Shown: piece after piece, positions 19,901 to 28,239 of the stretch
How positions within the stretch are numbered: the stretch's first letter is position 1
How the letters are laid out: each line of letters begins with the position of its first letter
NCBI RefSeq assembly: GCF_050003625.1
Contig: NC_134398.1
Span: forward strand, 21,301,274 to 21,365,273
Length of the DNA: 64,000 bases
Reading direction: 5' to 3'
Source: Haematobia irritans
Taxonomy: Eukaryota; Arthropoda; Insecta; Diptera; Muscidae
The notes under the pieces: generated by a model
The model's database searches: none
Told to the model about the DNA's origin: nothing
The model's input: only the letters and a program-made list of their open reading frames with translations
Made by a program: the position numbers and the translations under genes

Positions 19901-22506
19901 TTAGGCTTTCGCTTTTCCAAATCCGAATTGCCGGGCCTCACGCTTGACACCTGTCATCAGATTTTGTACAGCCACCTTGTCCACCTTCTTCGCCGCAGAA
20001 AGCCAGTTTGCCTTGAACTGCTGCTCGTCCTTAGCAGTTTTTTTGGTCTTCTTTAGGTTCCGCGGCGTACCACTCCATGGCCTTTTTACCGTAATGGCAA
20101 GATGCCAAATCCGGTCAAAACAGTACGGAACAACCGTGTATCTTCAGGAAAGGCAGCAGACGTTTATTCAAACACTCTTTCACGTAAATTTCTTGGTTGA
20201 CAGTCCCGGAAGCTATGAAAATGCTGCTTTTCAAGCCACAGGTACAGATGGCTTGCCAAACCAGATATTTCTTTGCGAACTTTGACAGTTTTATGTGCTT
20301 GAAAATATCTGCTACCTTTCCCCTTCCTTTTGCCGTATAAAACTCCTGTCCCGGAAGCTGCTTGTAGTCGGCTTTGACGTAGGTTTCGTCGTCCATTACA
20401 CCGAAAGAATTTTCTTCGTAAAAAGAACGACAAATTTCGTTAAAAGTACGAAATTTGTCATTGTTTAACAACCAAAGAAACTTTTCATTAAAAGTACGAA
20501 ATATTTCGTACTTTTTACGAAGAAAAGTTCTTCCAAAATTTTCGTAGTTTGTAAGAAAAAAAATCGTACTTTTTATGAAGAATCTTCGTACTTTTTATGA
20601 AAAATCGTCGTACTTTTTATGAAACAATGAAAATGTTTCGTACTTTTTATGAAAAATTTTCGTAGTTTTTATGAAAAATGTTCGTACTTTTTATGAAAAG
20701 CTTTCGTACTTTTTCCTGAAAAATGTTCGAACTTTTAGAAAAAAAATTTATAGTCGAAAGTGCATTTGGTTGTAGTTGCAAGTGTGAAAAATGACATTAC
20801 TACTTTACATCTTAAGTTTTTGAATAATTTTTAGTTTTATTGCTTCACTTTTATTCATAGCGCGCTATCACCCAAATGAGAAGTAGCATAGACTTGCATA
20901 AAAAATAGAATAAAGGAATACACTCAAGCACATTATAAAAGACAATTTAATGCCGCGAACGGAAATTTTACAACTTAAATGAAACTTATTCGTTATTTCA
21001 AAAAAAATGTTTCGTGCTTTTTATGAAGAAATTTTAACGCAGAATGTTTCGTAAAATATTCGTAAAAACTTCTTCACAAAATCATGAAATATGAAGAAAG
21101 TTTCGTTAAAAGTACGAACTTTTTACGAAGAAAAGTTAATGTAGAATATTTCGTAGAAGTTTCGTACATTCGTAAAATGTTCTTCGTAAAATTTATGAAA
21201 ATGAATGAAAATTTCGTTATTTTAATGAAGAATTCAGGAAGAATAGTTAATGAAGAATTCTTCGTAAAATTAAAGAAGAGAATTCTTTCGGTGTACCACG
21301 CAGTCAAACTTCGACAGCATCGTCGTGTACAGCCTCCGGGATCGCGCTTTGGCCGTCGTATTTTGTTTATCATCGCGATTTGGAGTCACTACCTTCTTGT
21401 AAGTCGATAGTCCGGCTCGTTTTTTGGCTCGATGCACGGTTGTAGACGATACACCCAGCTTATTTGCGGCATCTCGGAGAGAGAGGTTAGGGTTTCGCTT
21501 GAAACTACCGGCAACTCTCTGTCGTCTCAGCGGCTTCCGGTTTTCTATTTCCCTCCGATCCAGCCTTCCTGGCTGTCGACAAACGTTCCCCAAACACTTT
21601 AATTACATTTGTAACGGTTGATTTGGCAACTTTTAGCGATTTTGCCAGCTTTGCTTGCGAGTAGCTCGGATTTTCGAGATGCGCGAGCAAAATTTTGATA
21701 CGCTGCTCTTCTTGCTTGGACGGCATTTTGACAACTGAAGAGTGAATTCCAAAATCAAAATGGGATCAACTTTCTACACACACACCTTCAAAATGAGGGG
21801 TGTTCAGGTTTTTTAAATGCAAAATTGAAAGAAATACGTCAAGTTTATATTGACCGTATCACCCTTTAGTAAAAGTTTCTACGCAATCCATGGTGGAGGG
21901 TACATAAGATTCGGCCTGGCCGAACTTACGGCCATATATACATACTCGTATCTTTATAAAAAAGTGTGCCACAATTTCTAAATTAATATGCCTCATTTTA
22001 TTGCAAGTAGCACTTTTAGGGCCACTCTATTTAAAATCTCAACGGCAACGCTAGTCGCAAACCATAGCAGAAATCTATTACCAAAAATAATTTTCTTATT
22101 TATTCATAGACCAGTGATAAAGCAAGCAACTCCAAATCAAATGGTTTGCAAGATTTCGCCAAAAAAGCCATCAAGGGAGTTGTCAAGGTATGAGCATCTG
22201 AGATGGTAATTTTAAAAATTTCGAATTTATATAAATTTTATATTTTTACAGAAATTAACGGAAAAGAACAAAGAAGCACCCAAGGTAAAGAAGGCCACAT
22301 ACACATCGACCAGTAACAAAAAAAGTCTTTTGAACAATCAAGATTATACCTGGGATATAATAGATGATGCTCCAGCTACCGCAAAAGTATCAGGATCAAT
22401 GAAGAACATCATCATTGTTGTCGTCATATGTATTTTAATTGTTTTGGTGGGCCTGGGAACGATTGTCTATTTCTGTAATAAGAAGACATCTGTGACATTG
22501 CAATAA
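1810..22506 (+). CDS. Unrecognised type I membrane glycoprotein, 11 phase-0 exons
   Basis: I do not recognise this family. The exons join in one frame: 1810-1935, 7937-7996, 8127-8162, 13254-13373, 13430-13537, 13596-13685, 17110-17352, 17655-17714, 17766-17840, 22110-22187 and 22252-22506. Every exon is a multiple of three and every junction is phase 0 with GT-AG borders, giving 416 residues. The product has a signal peptide (about residues 1-18), a basic N-terminal stretch, a Ser/Thr/Asn-rich ectodomain with about 15 N-x-S/T sequons, two tandem copies of a ~37-residue repeat, one 23-24 residue hydrophobic segment near the C-terminus and a 9-residue tail beginning NKK. A heavily glycosylated cell-surface or secreted-then-anchored role is inferred. 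Further exons could hide in the long introns (1936-7936, 8163-13253, 13686-17109, 17841-22109). Exon existence rests on splice sites, conserved phase and open frames, not on homology. Confidence 0.72.
2206..2550 (-). mobile_element. tRNA-derived SINE, full length
   Basis: Read on the minus strand it begins with a tRNA-like head carrying an A box (TGGTGCAATGG) and a B box (GGTTCGATTCC), then a unique body, and ends in (CCTAA)n. A short candidate target duplication, CCTTA, flanks it at 2201-2205 and 2551-2555. It lies in intron 1 of the phase-0 gene. Confidence 0.9.
2560..3321. mobile_element. Fold-back element with 29-bp arrays as arms
   Basis: GAGTAATTGCAGCGAGTCAT opens the element and its reverse complement closes it. 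The inner steps also mirror: the ATACCATAAATACC block, the TGGTAGAATTCTACC block, GGTACTTCAATTCTC and then 29-bp units. Units point one way up to about 2930 and the other way from about 2940. The result is a near-perfect ~760-bp palindrome with arms of about 370 bases. Confidence 0.8.
3322..3835 (-). repeat. 29-bp array, inverted orientation
   Basis: About 17 units of the common 29-bp repeat in the TTTATTTCTATAGAAAATTT orientation, continuing from the right arm of the fold-back element. Confidence 0.9.
3850..5375 (+). mobile_element. Interspersed repeat family 1, long copy
   Basis: It opens TATACCCTGCGCCACACTGT and closes with the near-inverse GTGGTGCAGGGTATAATATA followed by GTCGGCCCCGCCCGACTTTA. 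The body repeats a unit of roughly 140-165 bases built on GAAATCGGTTCAGATTTAGA and TCGCCCGATATGGACTTATA. The class is unknown; no intact reading frame or transposase motif is seen. Confidence 0.7.
5786..5862 (-). repeat. tRNA-like segment (pseudo)
   Basis: On the minus strand it has an A-box-like GTAGCCCAGTGGATAG and a B box GGTTCGATTCTCC, but no clean acceptor stem. A shorter relative lies near 44660-44720 in the sister element. It is probably the RNA polymerase III promoter of a retroelement rather than a working tRNA. Confidence 0.55.
5974..6046 (+). repeat. tRNA-like SINE head without body
   Basis: It contains TGGAGCAGTGGTTAGCAT and GGGTTCAATCCCTGCT and then CGACCGAACAC, close to the head of the SINEs here. 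A T-rich run follows instead of the SINE body. This could be an ancestral or solo head. Confidence 0.6.
7391..7450 (+). pseudogene. Duplicated exon 2 with lost acceptor
   Basis: This 60-base segment is 20 open codons ending at GTAAGT. It aligns base for base in length with the exon at 7937-7996, including flanks (TTAATATATTTTCA before; TAAATAGTCACA or CAAATAGTCACA after). The acceptor reads TTTTCAT instead of TTTTCAG, so the AG is missing. The next internal AG (7412-7413) would give a 37-base, frame-breaking exon. It is likely a dead copy after a ~550-bp tandem duplication, unless another allele keeps the AG. Confidence 0.65.
7937..7996 (+). CDS. Exon 2
   Basis: The acceptor TTTTCAG and donor TAC|GTAAGT frame 20 codons in phase 0. 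The peptide is basic (contains QKRTTHVRRPT). It is the intact partner of the broken copy at 7391-7450. Confidence 0.72.
8127..8162 (+). CDS. Exon 3 (12-codon micro-exon)
   Basis: A pyrimidine-rich tract and TCATAG acceptor precede 36 open bases that end CCG|GTAAGT. They encode KPHDQSGLNLSP, with one N-x-S sequon. Phase 0 on both sides. Confidence 0.65.
8865..9270 (+). repeat. 29-bp AT-rich tandem array
   Basis: About 14 degenerate units of the common 29-bp repeat, opened by TTCAATTCTCTATAGAAAAA, the same entry sequence as in the fold-back element. Confidence 0.9.
9274..11712 (+). mobile_element. Interspersed repeat family 2, interrupted copy
   Basis: It opens CAAGTATATACGGCCGTACG then TTCGGCCAGGCCGAATCTTA, followed by the CCCTCCACCATGGATTGCGT block. 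The body repeats units of about 200 bases built on GATCGGTTTATATGGGGGCT, ATTATGGACCGATATGGACC and GATCGGATGAAATTTGCTTC. It is interrupted at 10369-11422 and cut short at 11712 within the AAGTTAGCGTG block. Confidence 0.75.
10369..11422. mobile_element. Insertion with AGCGTAG/CTACGCT ends
   Basis: It begins AGCGTAGGAAGGCCTCTGGG, followed by long C and G runs, and ends CTAGGAAGATTGTCTAGCTA then CGCT. G-rich and C-rich blocks near both ends can pair (AGCCCCCCCC against GGGGGGCTATAGCCCCCC). It splits a family 2 unit in two. No open frame of note; the class is unresolved. Confidence 0.55.
11713..12475 (-). repeat. 29-bp array, inverted orientation
   Basis: About 26 units in the TTTTATTTCTATAGAAAATTTT orientation. 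Two sub-blocks (11820-12000 and 12110-12290) share the variant GAAAAAATGTTTTCAAAATG, which shows local duplication. Confidence 0.9.
12476..12869. other. Array edge motif and intron sequence
   Basis: At 12500-12575 the array ends in the motif TTTTTGGTAGAATTCTACCA then ACTGTGGGAACC, the inverse of the array-edge motif near 28440 and 49505. The rest is AT-rich intron with no exon that I can support. Confidence 0.5.
12870..13224 (+). mobile_element. tRNA-derived SINE, full length
   Basis: The head with A and B boxes is at 12880-12950 and the tail is (CCTAA)n. A perfect 11-base target duplication AACGTGATCAT lies at 12859-12869 and 13225-13235. The insertion leaves only 18 bases between the end of the right duplication and exon 4. 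Confidence 0.95.
13254..13373 (+). CDS. Exon 4
   Basis: The acceptor TTATTCCAG and donor CAG|GTAATT bound 40 codons, Ser/Thr/Phe/Asn-rich with NTT and NNT sequons. A SINE ends only about 20 bases before the acceptor AG. Confidence 0.75.
13430..13537 (+). CDS. Exon 5
   Basis: The acceptor TTCATTAG and donor AAG|GTATTT bound 36 codons, rich in Lys and Thr with NET and NST sequons. The intron before it is 56 bases, typical of fly short introns. Confidence 0.75.
13596..13685 (+). CDS. Exon 6
   Basis: The acceptor GATTTACAG and donor TTG|GTAAGC bound 30 codons, Lys/Asn-rich with an NFT sequon. The preceding intron is 58 bases. The following intron holds the 29-bp GC-rich minisatellite. Confidence 0.75.
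13740..14510. repeat. Irregular TTCGGTTCGTTGATGATCGG repeat
   Basis: Between 14040 and 14500 loosely repeated words (ATTCGGTT, GTTGATGA, GATCGGTAG) recur at 20-50 base spacing. The bases before it are ordinary intron sequence. The long minus-strand open frame here is a by-product of the repeat. Confidence 0.55.
14540..16880 (+). repeat. 29-bp GC-richer minisatellite in intron 6
   Basis: About 80 copies of GGTCTCAGTGGTGGAACTGT plus AGGCCCGAA, a 29-base unit. Blocks of units recur as higher-order groups, for example the run with GATGCAAG and GTGTTGACC variants near 15000, 15500, 15960, 16320 and 16490. Base composition is far from the AT-rich surroundings. It lies wholly in the intron between exons 6 and 7 of the phase-0 gene. 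Confidence 0.93.
17110..17352 (+). CDS. Exon 7: two tandem 37-residue repeats
   Basis: The acceptor ATATTTCAG is followed by 81 codons. Two copies of a repeat with the pattern N-x-T-F-T-P-A, NPLP, ITKVN-x-T-L-N and SAVPWNN lie in tandem at DNA and protein level. Seven or more N-x-S/T sequons are present. The donor is AAT|GTAAAT. The frame stays open about 90 bases into the intron, so a retained-intron form would add about 30 residues. Confidence 0.78.
17655..17714 (+). CDS. Exon 8
   Basis: The acceptor TTTTTTAG and donor AAT|GTAGGT bound 20 codons, Thr/Asn-rich with an NTT sequon. Phase 0 on both sides. Confidence 0.7.
17766..17840 (+). CDS. Exon 9
   Basis: The acceptor AATTACAG and donor CAG|GTATGA bound 25 codons, Gly/Asn/Pro-rich. 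The preceding intron is 51 bases. The next intron is 4.3 kb and is filled by the transposon nest. Confidence 0.72.
17922..18167 (-). mobile_element. 5'-truncated SINE
   Basis: It lacks the tRNA head and keeps the body and (CCTAA)n tail. A perfect target duplication ACAAGCGTTGAT lies at 17910-17921 and 18168-18179. 5' truncation with a duplication is the expected outcome of target-primed reverse transcription. Confidence 0.92.
18606..18773 (-). mobile_element. 5'-truncated SINE inside family 2
   Basis: Only the 3' body and (CCTAA)n tail remain. CCATA is duplicated at 18601-18605 and 18774-18778, and the uninterrupted family 2 copy at 34440 shows the empty site (GACCCCATAAAGTATA). Confidence 0.9.
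19774..21866 (-). mobile_element. Broken Tc1/mariner-type transposon
   Basis: Terminal inverted repeats begin AAGGGTGATACGGTC and are flanked by TA on both sides (19772-19773, 21867-21868). On the minus strand a helix-turn-helix region starts near 21726 (PSKQEEQRIKILLAHLENPS), followed by a second helix-turn-helix (LRDAANKLGVSSTTV). The DDE catalytic start MDDETYV is near 20396 and PDLASCH, out of frame, near 20110. The reading frame is split by the MITE at 20399-21293 and by frameshifts, so it is not active. Confidence 0.85.
20399..21293. mobile_element. TA-flanked MITE nested in the transposase
   Basis: The ends read CACCGAAAGAATT and AATTCTTTCGGTG and are flanked by TA at 20397-20398 and 21294-21295. 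Removing it restores the transposase frame across the MDDETYV motif. The interior is full of TTCGTACTTTTTATGAAAAA-type words in both orientations. No transposase frame is seen, so it is non-autonomous. Confidence 0.85.
22110..22187 (+). CDS. Exon 10
   Basis: The acceptor TTCATAG and donor AAG|GTATGA bound 26 codons, Ser/Lys-rich at first and then a short amphipathic stretch FAKKAIKGVVK. The donor is followed by a 64-base intron. Confidence 0.75.
22252..22506 (+). CDS. Exon 11: transmembrane segment and stop
   Basis: The acceptor TTTTTACAG is followed by 84 codons and TAA. A Lys-rich juxtamembrane region is followed by an acidic patch (WDIIDDAP) and a hydrophobic helix of about 23 residues rich in Ile and Val. 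A short tail (NKKTSVTLQ) ends the protein, which fits a type I single-pass topology. Confidence 0.82.
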   Translation, partial: KLTEKNKEAPKVKKATYTSTSNKKSLLNNQDYTWDIIDDAPATAKVSGSMKNIIIVVVICILIVLVGLGTIVYFCNKKTSVTLQ

Positions 22507-22528
22507 ACAGCAGAACTTTTAAAGCTTA

Positions 22529-22534
22529 AATAAA
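22529..22534 (+). terminator. Poly(A) signal AATAAA
   Basis: AATAAA lies 23 bases after the TAA of the phase-0 glycoprotein gene, a normal spacing for a short fly 3' UTR. Confidence 0.6.
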
Positions 22535-22669
22535 AATGAAATTTTCCAAGTTGAATATGGAGACTATTTCTTCTAATGTCAATCTAAGTTTGGGTCGAAT
22601 ACCTAGAAGGTTTATTTATTATTGTCCCAAACTACCAATTAGGGTATAGCATAGTCGCCTTTGACCGAC

Positions 22670-25314
22670 TTTAACTCCACCATAGGATGGGGAGTATACT
22701 AACATTGTCATTTCGTTTTTAAAACATGGAAATATTTATCTCAGATATAAACCGAATGAATGTTTGTCAAATTCTTTTCCTCTGTTGGTTCAGCTACTCT
22801 TATAGTTTAGTCAACACAATGGTTTCAAAGCTGAGATCAAAACAACAAATAGGATTGAAGTACAAACCAATAATAAAAAACAAAACACCATTGAGGTAAG
22901 AGGAAGCACGCTCAAAATAAACCCAGCCAACTGCACTCAAATCGATGATTTGATGGTGGCAAAGGAAAAAGAGAGATGCTTGTATGAATTTATTTCGGCA
23001 TAAGCCGGCTATCATAAACTTTTTTTCGGAGGGTTCAACTTTGGGTTTAGTGAACTGCCTGAATTTATTCTGATAATTGGTTGATAGTTTTGCTGCAAGT
23101 AGAGGATGCTGATGAAGAATGTGGTAATTCCGAAACGTGCGTCCATCCAACCATCTTGCAGTCTATAGGGCTTTGCCCACATAAATTTGACAAACATTAT
23201 TTTCCTTTGTTGGTTAAGCTAGTCTAGTAGTTTAGTCAACACTGGTTTTAAAGCTGAAATCAAAACAACAAATATTAAATAAAATTTTGACAAAATTTTC
23301 TATACAAATAAAGTTTTAAAAAAAATCTATAGAAATAAAATATCACGTAAATATTTTATTCAGTGTAGAGATAAAATTTTGACAAAATTTTCTATAGAAA
23401 TAAAATCTTGACATAATTTTCTATAGAAATTAAATTTTGACAAAATTTTCTATAGAAATTAAATTTTGACAAAATTTTCTATAGAAATTAAATTTTGACA
23501 AAATTTTCTATAGAAATAAAATCTTAACAAAAATTGTGAAAAAATTTTCTATAGAAATAAAATTTTGACAAAATTTTCTATAGAGATTAAATTTTGACAA
23601 AATTTTCTATAGAAATTAAATTTTGGCTAAATTTTCTATAGAAATAAAATTTTGATAAAACTTTCTATAGAAATAAAATTTTGATAAAATTTTCTATAGA
23701 AATAAAATTTTGATAAAAATTTTGATAGAAATAAAATTTTGAAAAAATTTTCTATAGAAATAAAATTTTGACAAATATTTCCATAGAAATAAAATTTAGA
23801 CAAAATTTTATATTAAAATAAAATTTTATGTAGAAATAAAATTTTGACAAAATTGTCTATATAAATAAAATTTTGACATTTGTGATTTGCCCAAATAAAT
23901 TTGAAAAACATTCTTTTCCTCTGTTGGTTAAGCTACTCTTGTAATTTAGTCAACACTGATTTTAAAGCTGAAAAGAGAGATGTTTGTACGAATTTATTTC
24001 GGCATATGCCGGCTATCATAGACCTTTTTTCGGAGGGTTCAGTTGTGGTTCACTTTGGGTTTAGTGAACTGCCTGAATTTATTCTGATAATTGGTTGATA
24101 GTTTTGCTGCAAGTAGAGGATGCTGATGAGGAATGTGGTAATTCCGAAACGTGAGTCCATCCAACTATCTTGCAGTCTATAGGGCTTTACCCAAATAACA
24201 TTCTTTTCCTCTGTTGGTTAAGCTACCCTTGAAGTTTAGTCAACACAATGGTTTTAAAGCTGAGATCAAAACAACAAATATGAAATAAAATTTAGACAAA
24301 ATTTTCTATACAAATAAAATTTTGAAAAAAAAATCTATAATAATAAAATATCATGTAAATATTTTATTCAGTGTAGAGATAAAATTTTGATAAAATTTTC
24401 TATACAAATAAAATCTTGACAAAATTTTCTATAGGAATAAAATTTTCTATAGAAATAAAATTTTGACAAAATTTTCTATAGAGATAAAATTTTGACAAAA
24501 TTTTCTATAGAAATTAAATTTTGACAAAATTTTCTATAGAAATTAAATTTTGACAAAATTTTCTATAGAAATAAAATCTTAACAAAAATTGTGAAAAAAT
24601 TTTCTATAGAAATAAAATTTTGACAAAATTTTCTATAGAGATTAAATTTTGACAAAATTTTCTATAGAAATTAAATTTTGGCTAAATTTTCTATAGAAAT
24701 AAAATTTTGATAAAACTTTCTATAGAAATAAAATTTTGATAAAATTTTCTATAGAAATAAAATTTTGATAAAAATTTTGATAGAAATAAAATTTTGAAAA
24801 AATTTTCTATAGAAATAAAATTTTGACAAATATTTCCATAGAAATAAAATTTAGACAAAATTTTATATTAAAATAAAATTTTATGTAGAAATAAAATTTT
24901 GACAAAATTGTCTATATAAATAAAATTTTGACATTTGTGATTTGCCCAAATAAATTTGAAAAACATTCTTTTCCTCTGTTGGTTAAGCTACTCTTGTAAT
25001 TTAGTCAACACTGATTTTAAAGCTGACATCAAAACAACAAATATGAAATAAAATTTTGGCAAAATTTTCTATACAAATAAAATTTTGAAAAAAAAATTCT
25101 ATAGAAATAAAATATTACGTAAATATTTTTTTCAGTGTAGAGATAAAATTTTGACAACATTTTCTATAGGAATAAAATTTTGACAAAATTTTTTATAGAA
25201 ATAAAATTTTGACAAAATTTTCTATAGAAATAAAATCTTGACAAAATTTTCTATAGGAATAAAATTTTGACAAAATTTTCTATAGAAATAAAATGTTGAC
25301 AAAATTTTATATAG
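22670..25314 (+). repeat. ~1-kb higher-order repeat with 29-bp arrays
   Basis: A non-array block (CTCTGTTGGTTAAGCTACTC then TTGTAATTTAGTCAACAC, and CATCTTGCAGTCTATAGGGC) alternates with 29-bp units. Array segments 23301-23890 and 24318-24945 are near-identical in their variant order, so the ~1-kb block was duplicated in tandem. A third start is at 24950. 22675-22750 also holds a short family 2 fragment. Confidence 0.8.
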
Positions 25315-28178
25315 GTTAGGTTGTAGAGGATGACATCAATTTTCTTGAATTGATGCTCACTTAGACCAGTATAGGTCCATTGTGATCCCTCGAAACTTCC
25401 ACCTGCTCGTTCTCTTTGAAAAATATCTCAGAATAAGCAACTAGAGGCCCTGATGAATGCAAGTATGTTCCTTAAGCTGCACTCCAGCAGATCAGTGAGA
25501 GCCTGAAATAAAAAGGAGCCCAGTATCTTGTTTCTTCTAAAGGATAAAGCTCGGCACTGACACAGGAAGTGGTACGAGTCCTCCGTAACTTTCGGGTCCA
25601 GGCACCATCTACAGATATCATCGTCTTTAAGTCCTATTCTTACCCTGTGTTTCCCAAGTGTGTTATGTCCTGTTATGATACCAATAAGTGGCCGTAATTC
25701 CTCTCTGTTCATCGACAACAAAATTTCACAGTTCCTACGTTTCTTTTCATCCCATATCAACTTAGTTTGCTCGCAACCATCCGAAGAGACCCAGCGTCTT
25801 CGCCATTGCTCATCATATTTAACCTCTGTCATGTAATGCTATGAAGATAGTGGAGGAAAAACGTCCGCTAGCACGTTGTTCGTTCCACGAGCACCCTCCT
25901 TAGCCAGCACATCCGCTTTCTCATTTCCTATTATCCCATAGTGCCCAGATACCCAGCACAGAGTTATATTATGCTGTTCAGTGAGAAGTTTGAGTTCTCG
26001 ACGACAGCGGCTGACTACCCTAGACCTTATGTCAGCACTGCAAAATGCCTTTATTGCTGCCTGACTGTCGATGAAGAAGCTGATATCGCTTCTGAATAAC
26101 GGCGACTCAGCAACCTTTCTGATCGCAGAAATCTCAGTCTGAAAAATACTGCAATCCCTATCCAGCGTGTAAGACTCCCTTATTCCTAGTTCACTACAAT
26201 AGATTCCGCTGCCCGTTCCTGCCTCCATCTTGAATCCGTCCGTATACATGTTCAGGGTTCCGAAGGGTATTCTCCTGTCTTCCCACTCCTCCATACTTGG
26301 TATAATGTATGTCGGTTTGTGATGATAAACATACTCTGTGGCCATATGGTCCGTCTCTCTATACTGCCCGGCCAGAATTTCAGTATGCCTGCAGGTTGTC
26401 CTCTCCAGCGTGTTCAAGCTCTTAAGTCTCAGAAGTGTCAGTTCAGCCGTCTTCCTTACGTGTAAATCGAGTGGGATAAATCCCATCAGTACCCCCAAAG
26501 CGACAGTGGCTGTGGTCCTCATGGCACCTGTCATATAGATGAGTGCAGTCCTATTTACCCCATTTATTCTCGATATATGATTTTGGTGTCTCACGATTGT
26601 CCACCAAACATGACAGCCATATGTGGCCACAGGTCTTACATCCGCGGTATAAAGCCAACCAAAAAGAGAAGGCCTCATTCCCCATCTCTGCCCGACCAAT
26701 TTTTTGACACGAGTATAGTGCCGCATAGGCCCTCTTAATGCGATCGGCAGTATTCTCCATCCAGTTCAGTTTGGAGTCCAAAATAACTCCTAGGTACCTC
26801 GCAGATTTCGAGAGCGCCAACTTTATGCCCTGGAATTCAGGAGACTTGTACCCTATAACCTTTCTTCTCCTGGTGAACAGTACCAACTCCGTCTTACCAG
26901 GTACCCTAAACCGCATCCTAGAGTCCACTTCGAGAAATACTGCAAAGACTCGCTCAGCACATCCGAAATAGAATCGAGGAATTTTCCCGATATCATTATC
27001 ACAATGTCATCCGCGTATGCCACTACCTTCATACCCTTACTTGTCAGCCCAAACAATACCTCGTTCACCACCAATAGCCACAGCAAAGGTGATATAACCC
27101 CTCCCTGTGGGAATCCTCTAGTGGTCCTAGCCCTCCTTGTGGAGCTCGCTAGCTCGACCACCATGTCCCTGCTTAGCAACATCAACTCGAGCCATCGTGG
27201 TGCAATGGTTAGCATGCCCGCCTTGCATACACAAGGTCGTGGGTTAATTTCCTGCTTCGACCGAACACCAATAGTTTTCAGCGGTGGATTATCCTACCTC
27301 AGTAATGCTGGTGACATTTCTGAGGGTTACAAAGCTTCTCTAAGTGGTTTCACTGCAATGTGGAACGCCGTTCGGACTCGGCTATAAAAAGGAGGTCCCT
27401 TGTCATTGAGCTTAACATAGAATCGGGCAGCACTCAGTGATAAGAGAGAAGTTCACCAATGTGGTATCACAATGGACTGAATAGTCTAAGTGAGCCTGGT
27501 ACATCGGGTTGCCACCTAACCTAACCTAACCTAACCTAACATCAACTCGATCCACTTTATAACGAATTTCTCAACACCATTCCTCTCTAATGCATGTACC
27601 ACTTTATCAATTTTCGTATAATTAAAAGCAACTTCAATGTCCAGAAACGCCGCCAATGTATAGTCGCCATATGTCATGGATCTCTCTATGTGATGTACCA
27701 CTGAGTGCAGGGCAGATTCTATAGATCTGCCCTTAATAAAGGCATGCTGACAGATTGATAGTTTCCTGTCTAACTGGTTCCTTATATGATATCCTCTCCA
27801 TCGTCTTTAGCAAGAAGGATGATAAGCTTATTGGTCTAAAATCCTTCGCCGTTCCATGTGATATCTTCCCCGCTTTAGGAATGAAGATTACCTTAACCTT
27901 CCGCCAAGGCTTTGGTATATATCCAAAACGTAATGAGGCCCTCATCAACTCCACATAGGATTCAACCAGAGATCGAAAGATTCCTGAAGCATACCTGGGT
28001 ATACCCCGTCCAAGCCTGGAGATTTATATGGGCCGAAGCTGTCAATCGCCCATTTAACGCTGTCCATGGTCACCAAATCTAATATGTCCTCAGCTCCTCT
28101 GTGGTCCATAGAAACAAGAATATCCGTTGTATCTGTGATCTCACACCCCGGGTAGTGCGTTTCCAATAACAGGTCTAT
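25315..28178 (-). mobile_element. 5'-truncated LINE with RT and RNase H
   Basis: On the minus strand it encodes part of a reverse transcriptase (KSPGLDGVYPGML, KAGKISHGTAKDFRPISLSS, FPQGGVISPLLW, VAYADDIVI), a C-terminal RNase H (MYTDGFK, FIDSQAAIKAF, WVSGHYGIIGNEKAD) and a Cys/His segment (CRWCLDPKVTEDSYHFLCQC). The endonuclease and ORF1 are missing. A SINE at 27191-27537 and frame breaks inactivate it. RNase H downstream of RT points to the I/R1/LOA-type group. The 3' end reads ACAACCTAACCTAT. Confidence 0.85.
27191..27537 (+). mobile_element. Full-length SINE inserted in the LINE
   Basis: A perfect 13-base target duplication AACATCAACTCGA lies at 27178-27190 and 27538-27550. The insertion cuts the reverse transcriptase just upstream of the FPQGG motif. 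The head has A and B boxes; the tail is (CCTAA)n. Confidence 0.95.
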
Positions 28179-28239
28179 AGTCTATTGAACTAAAATTTTG
28201 TTTTTTTTGTTTGGTAGTTTTTGTTAAAATTTTCTCTTA

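Larger units (their letters stand above)
18525..21935 (-). mobile_element. Interspersed repeat family 2, host of a transposon nest
   Basis: It opens TATACCCTCCACCATAGGAT and ends CATGGTGGAGGGTACATAAG then ATTCGGCCTGGCCGAACTTA. The ~200-base body units match the copies at 9274 and 34360. It carries a SINE at 18606-18773 and a mariner-type element at 19774-21866, which itself carries a MITE. Confidence 0.8.
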
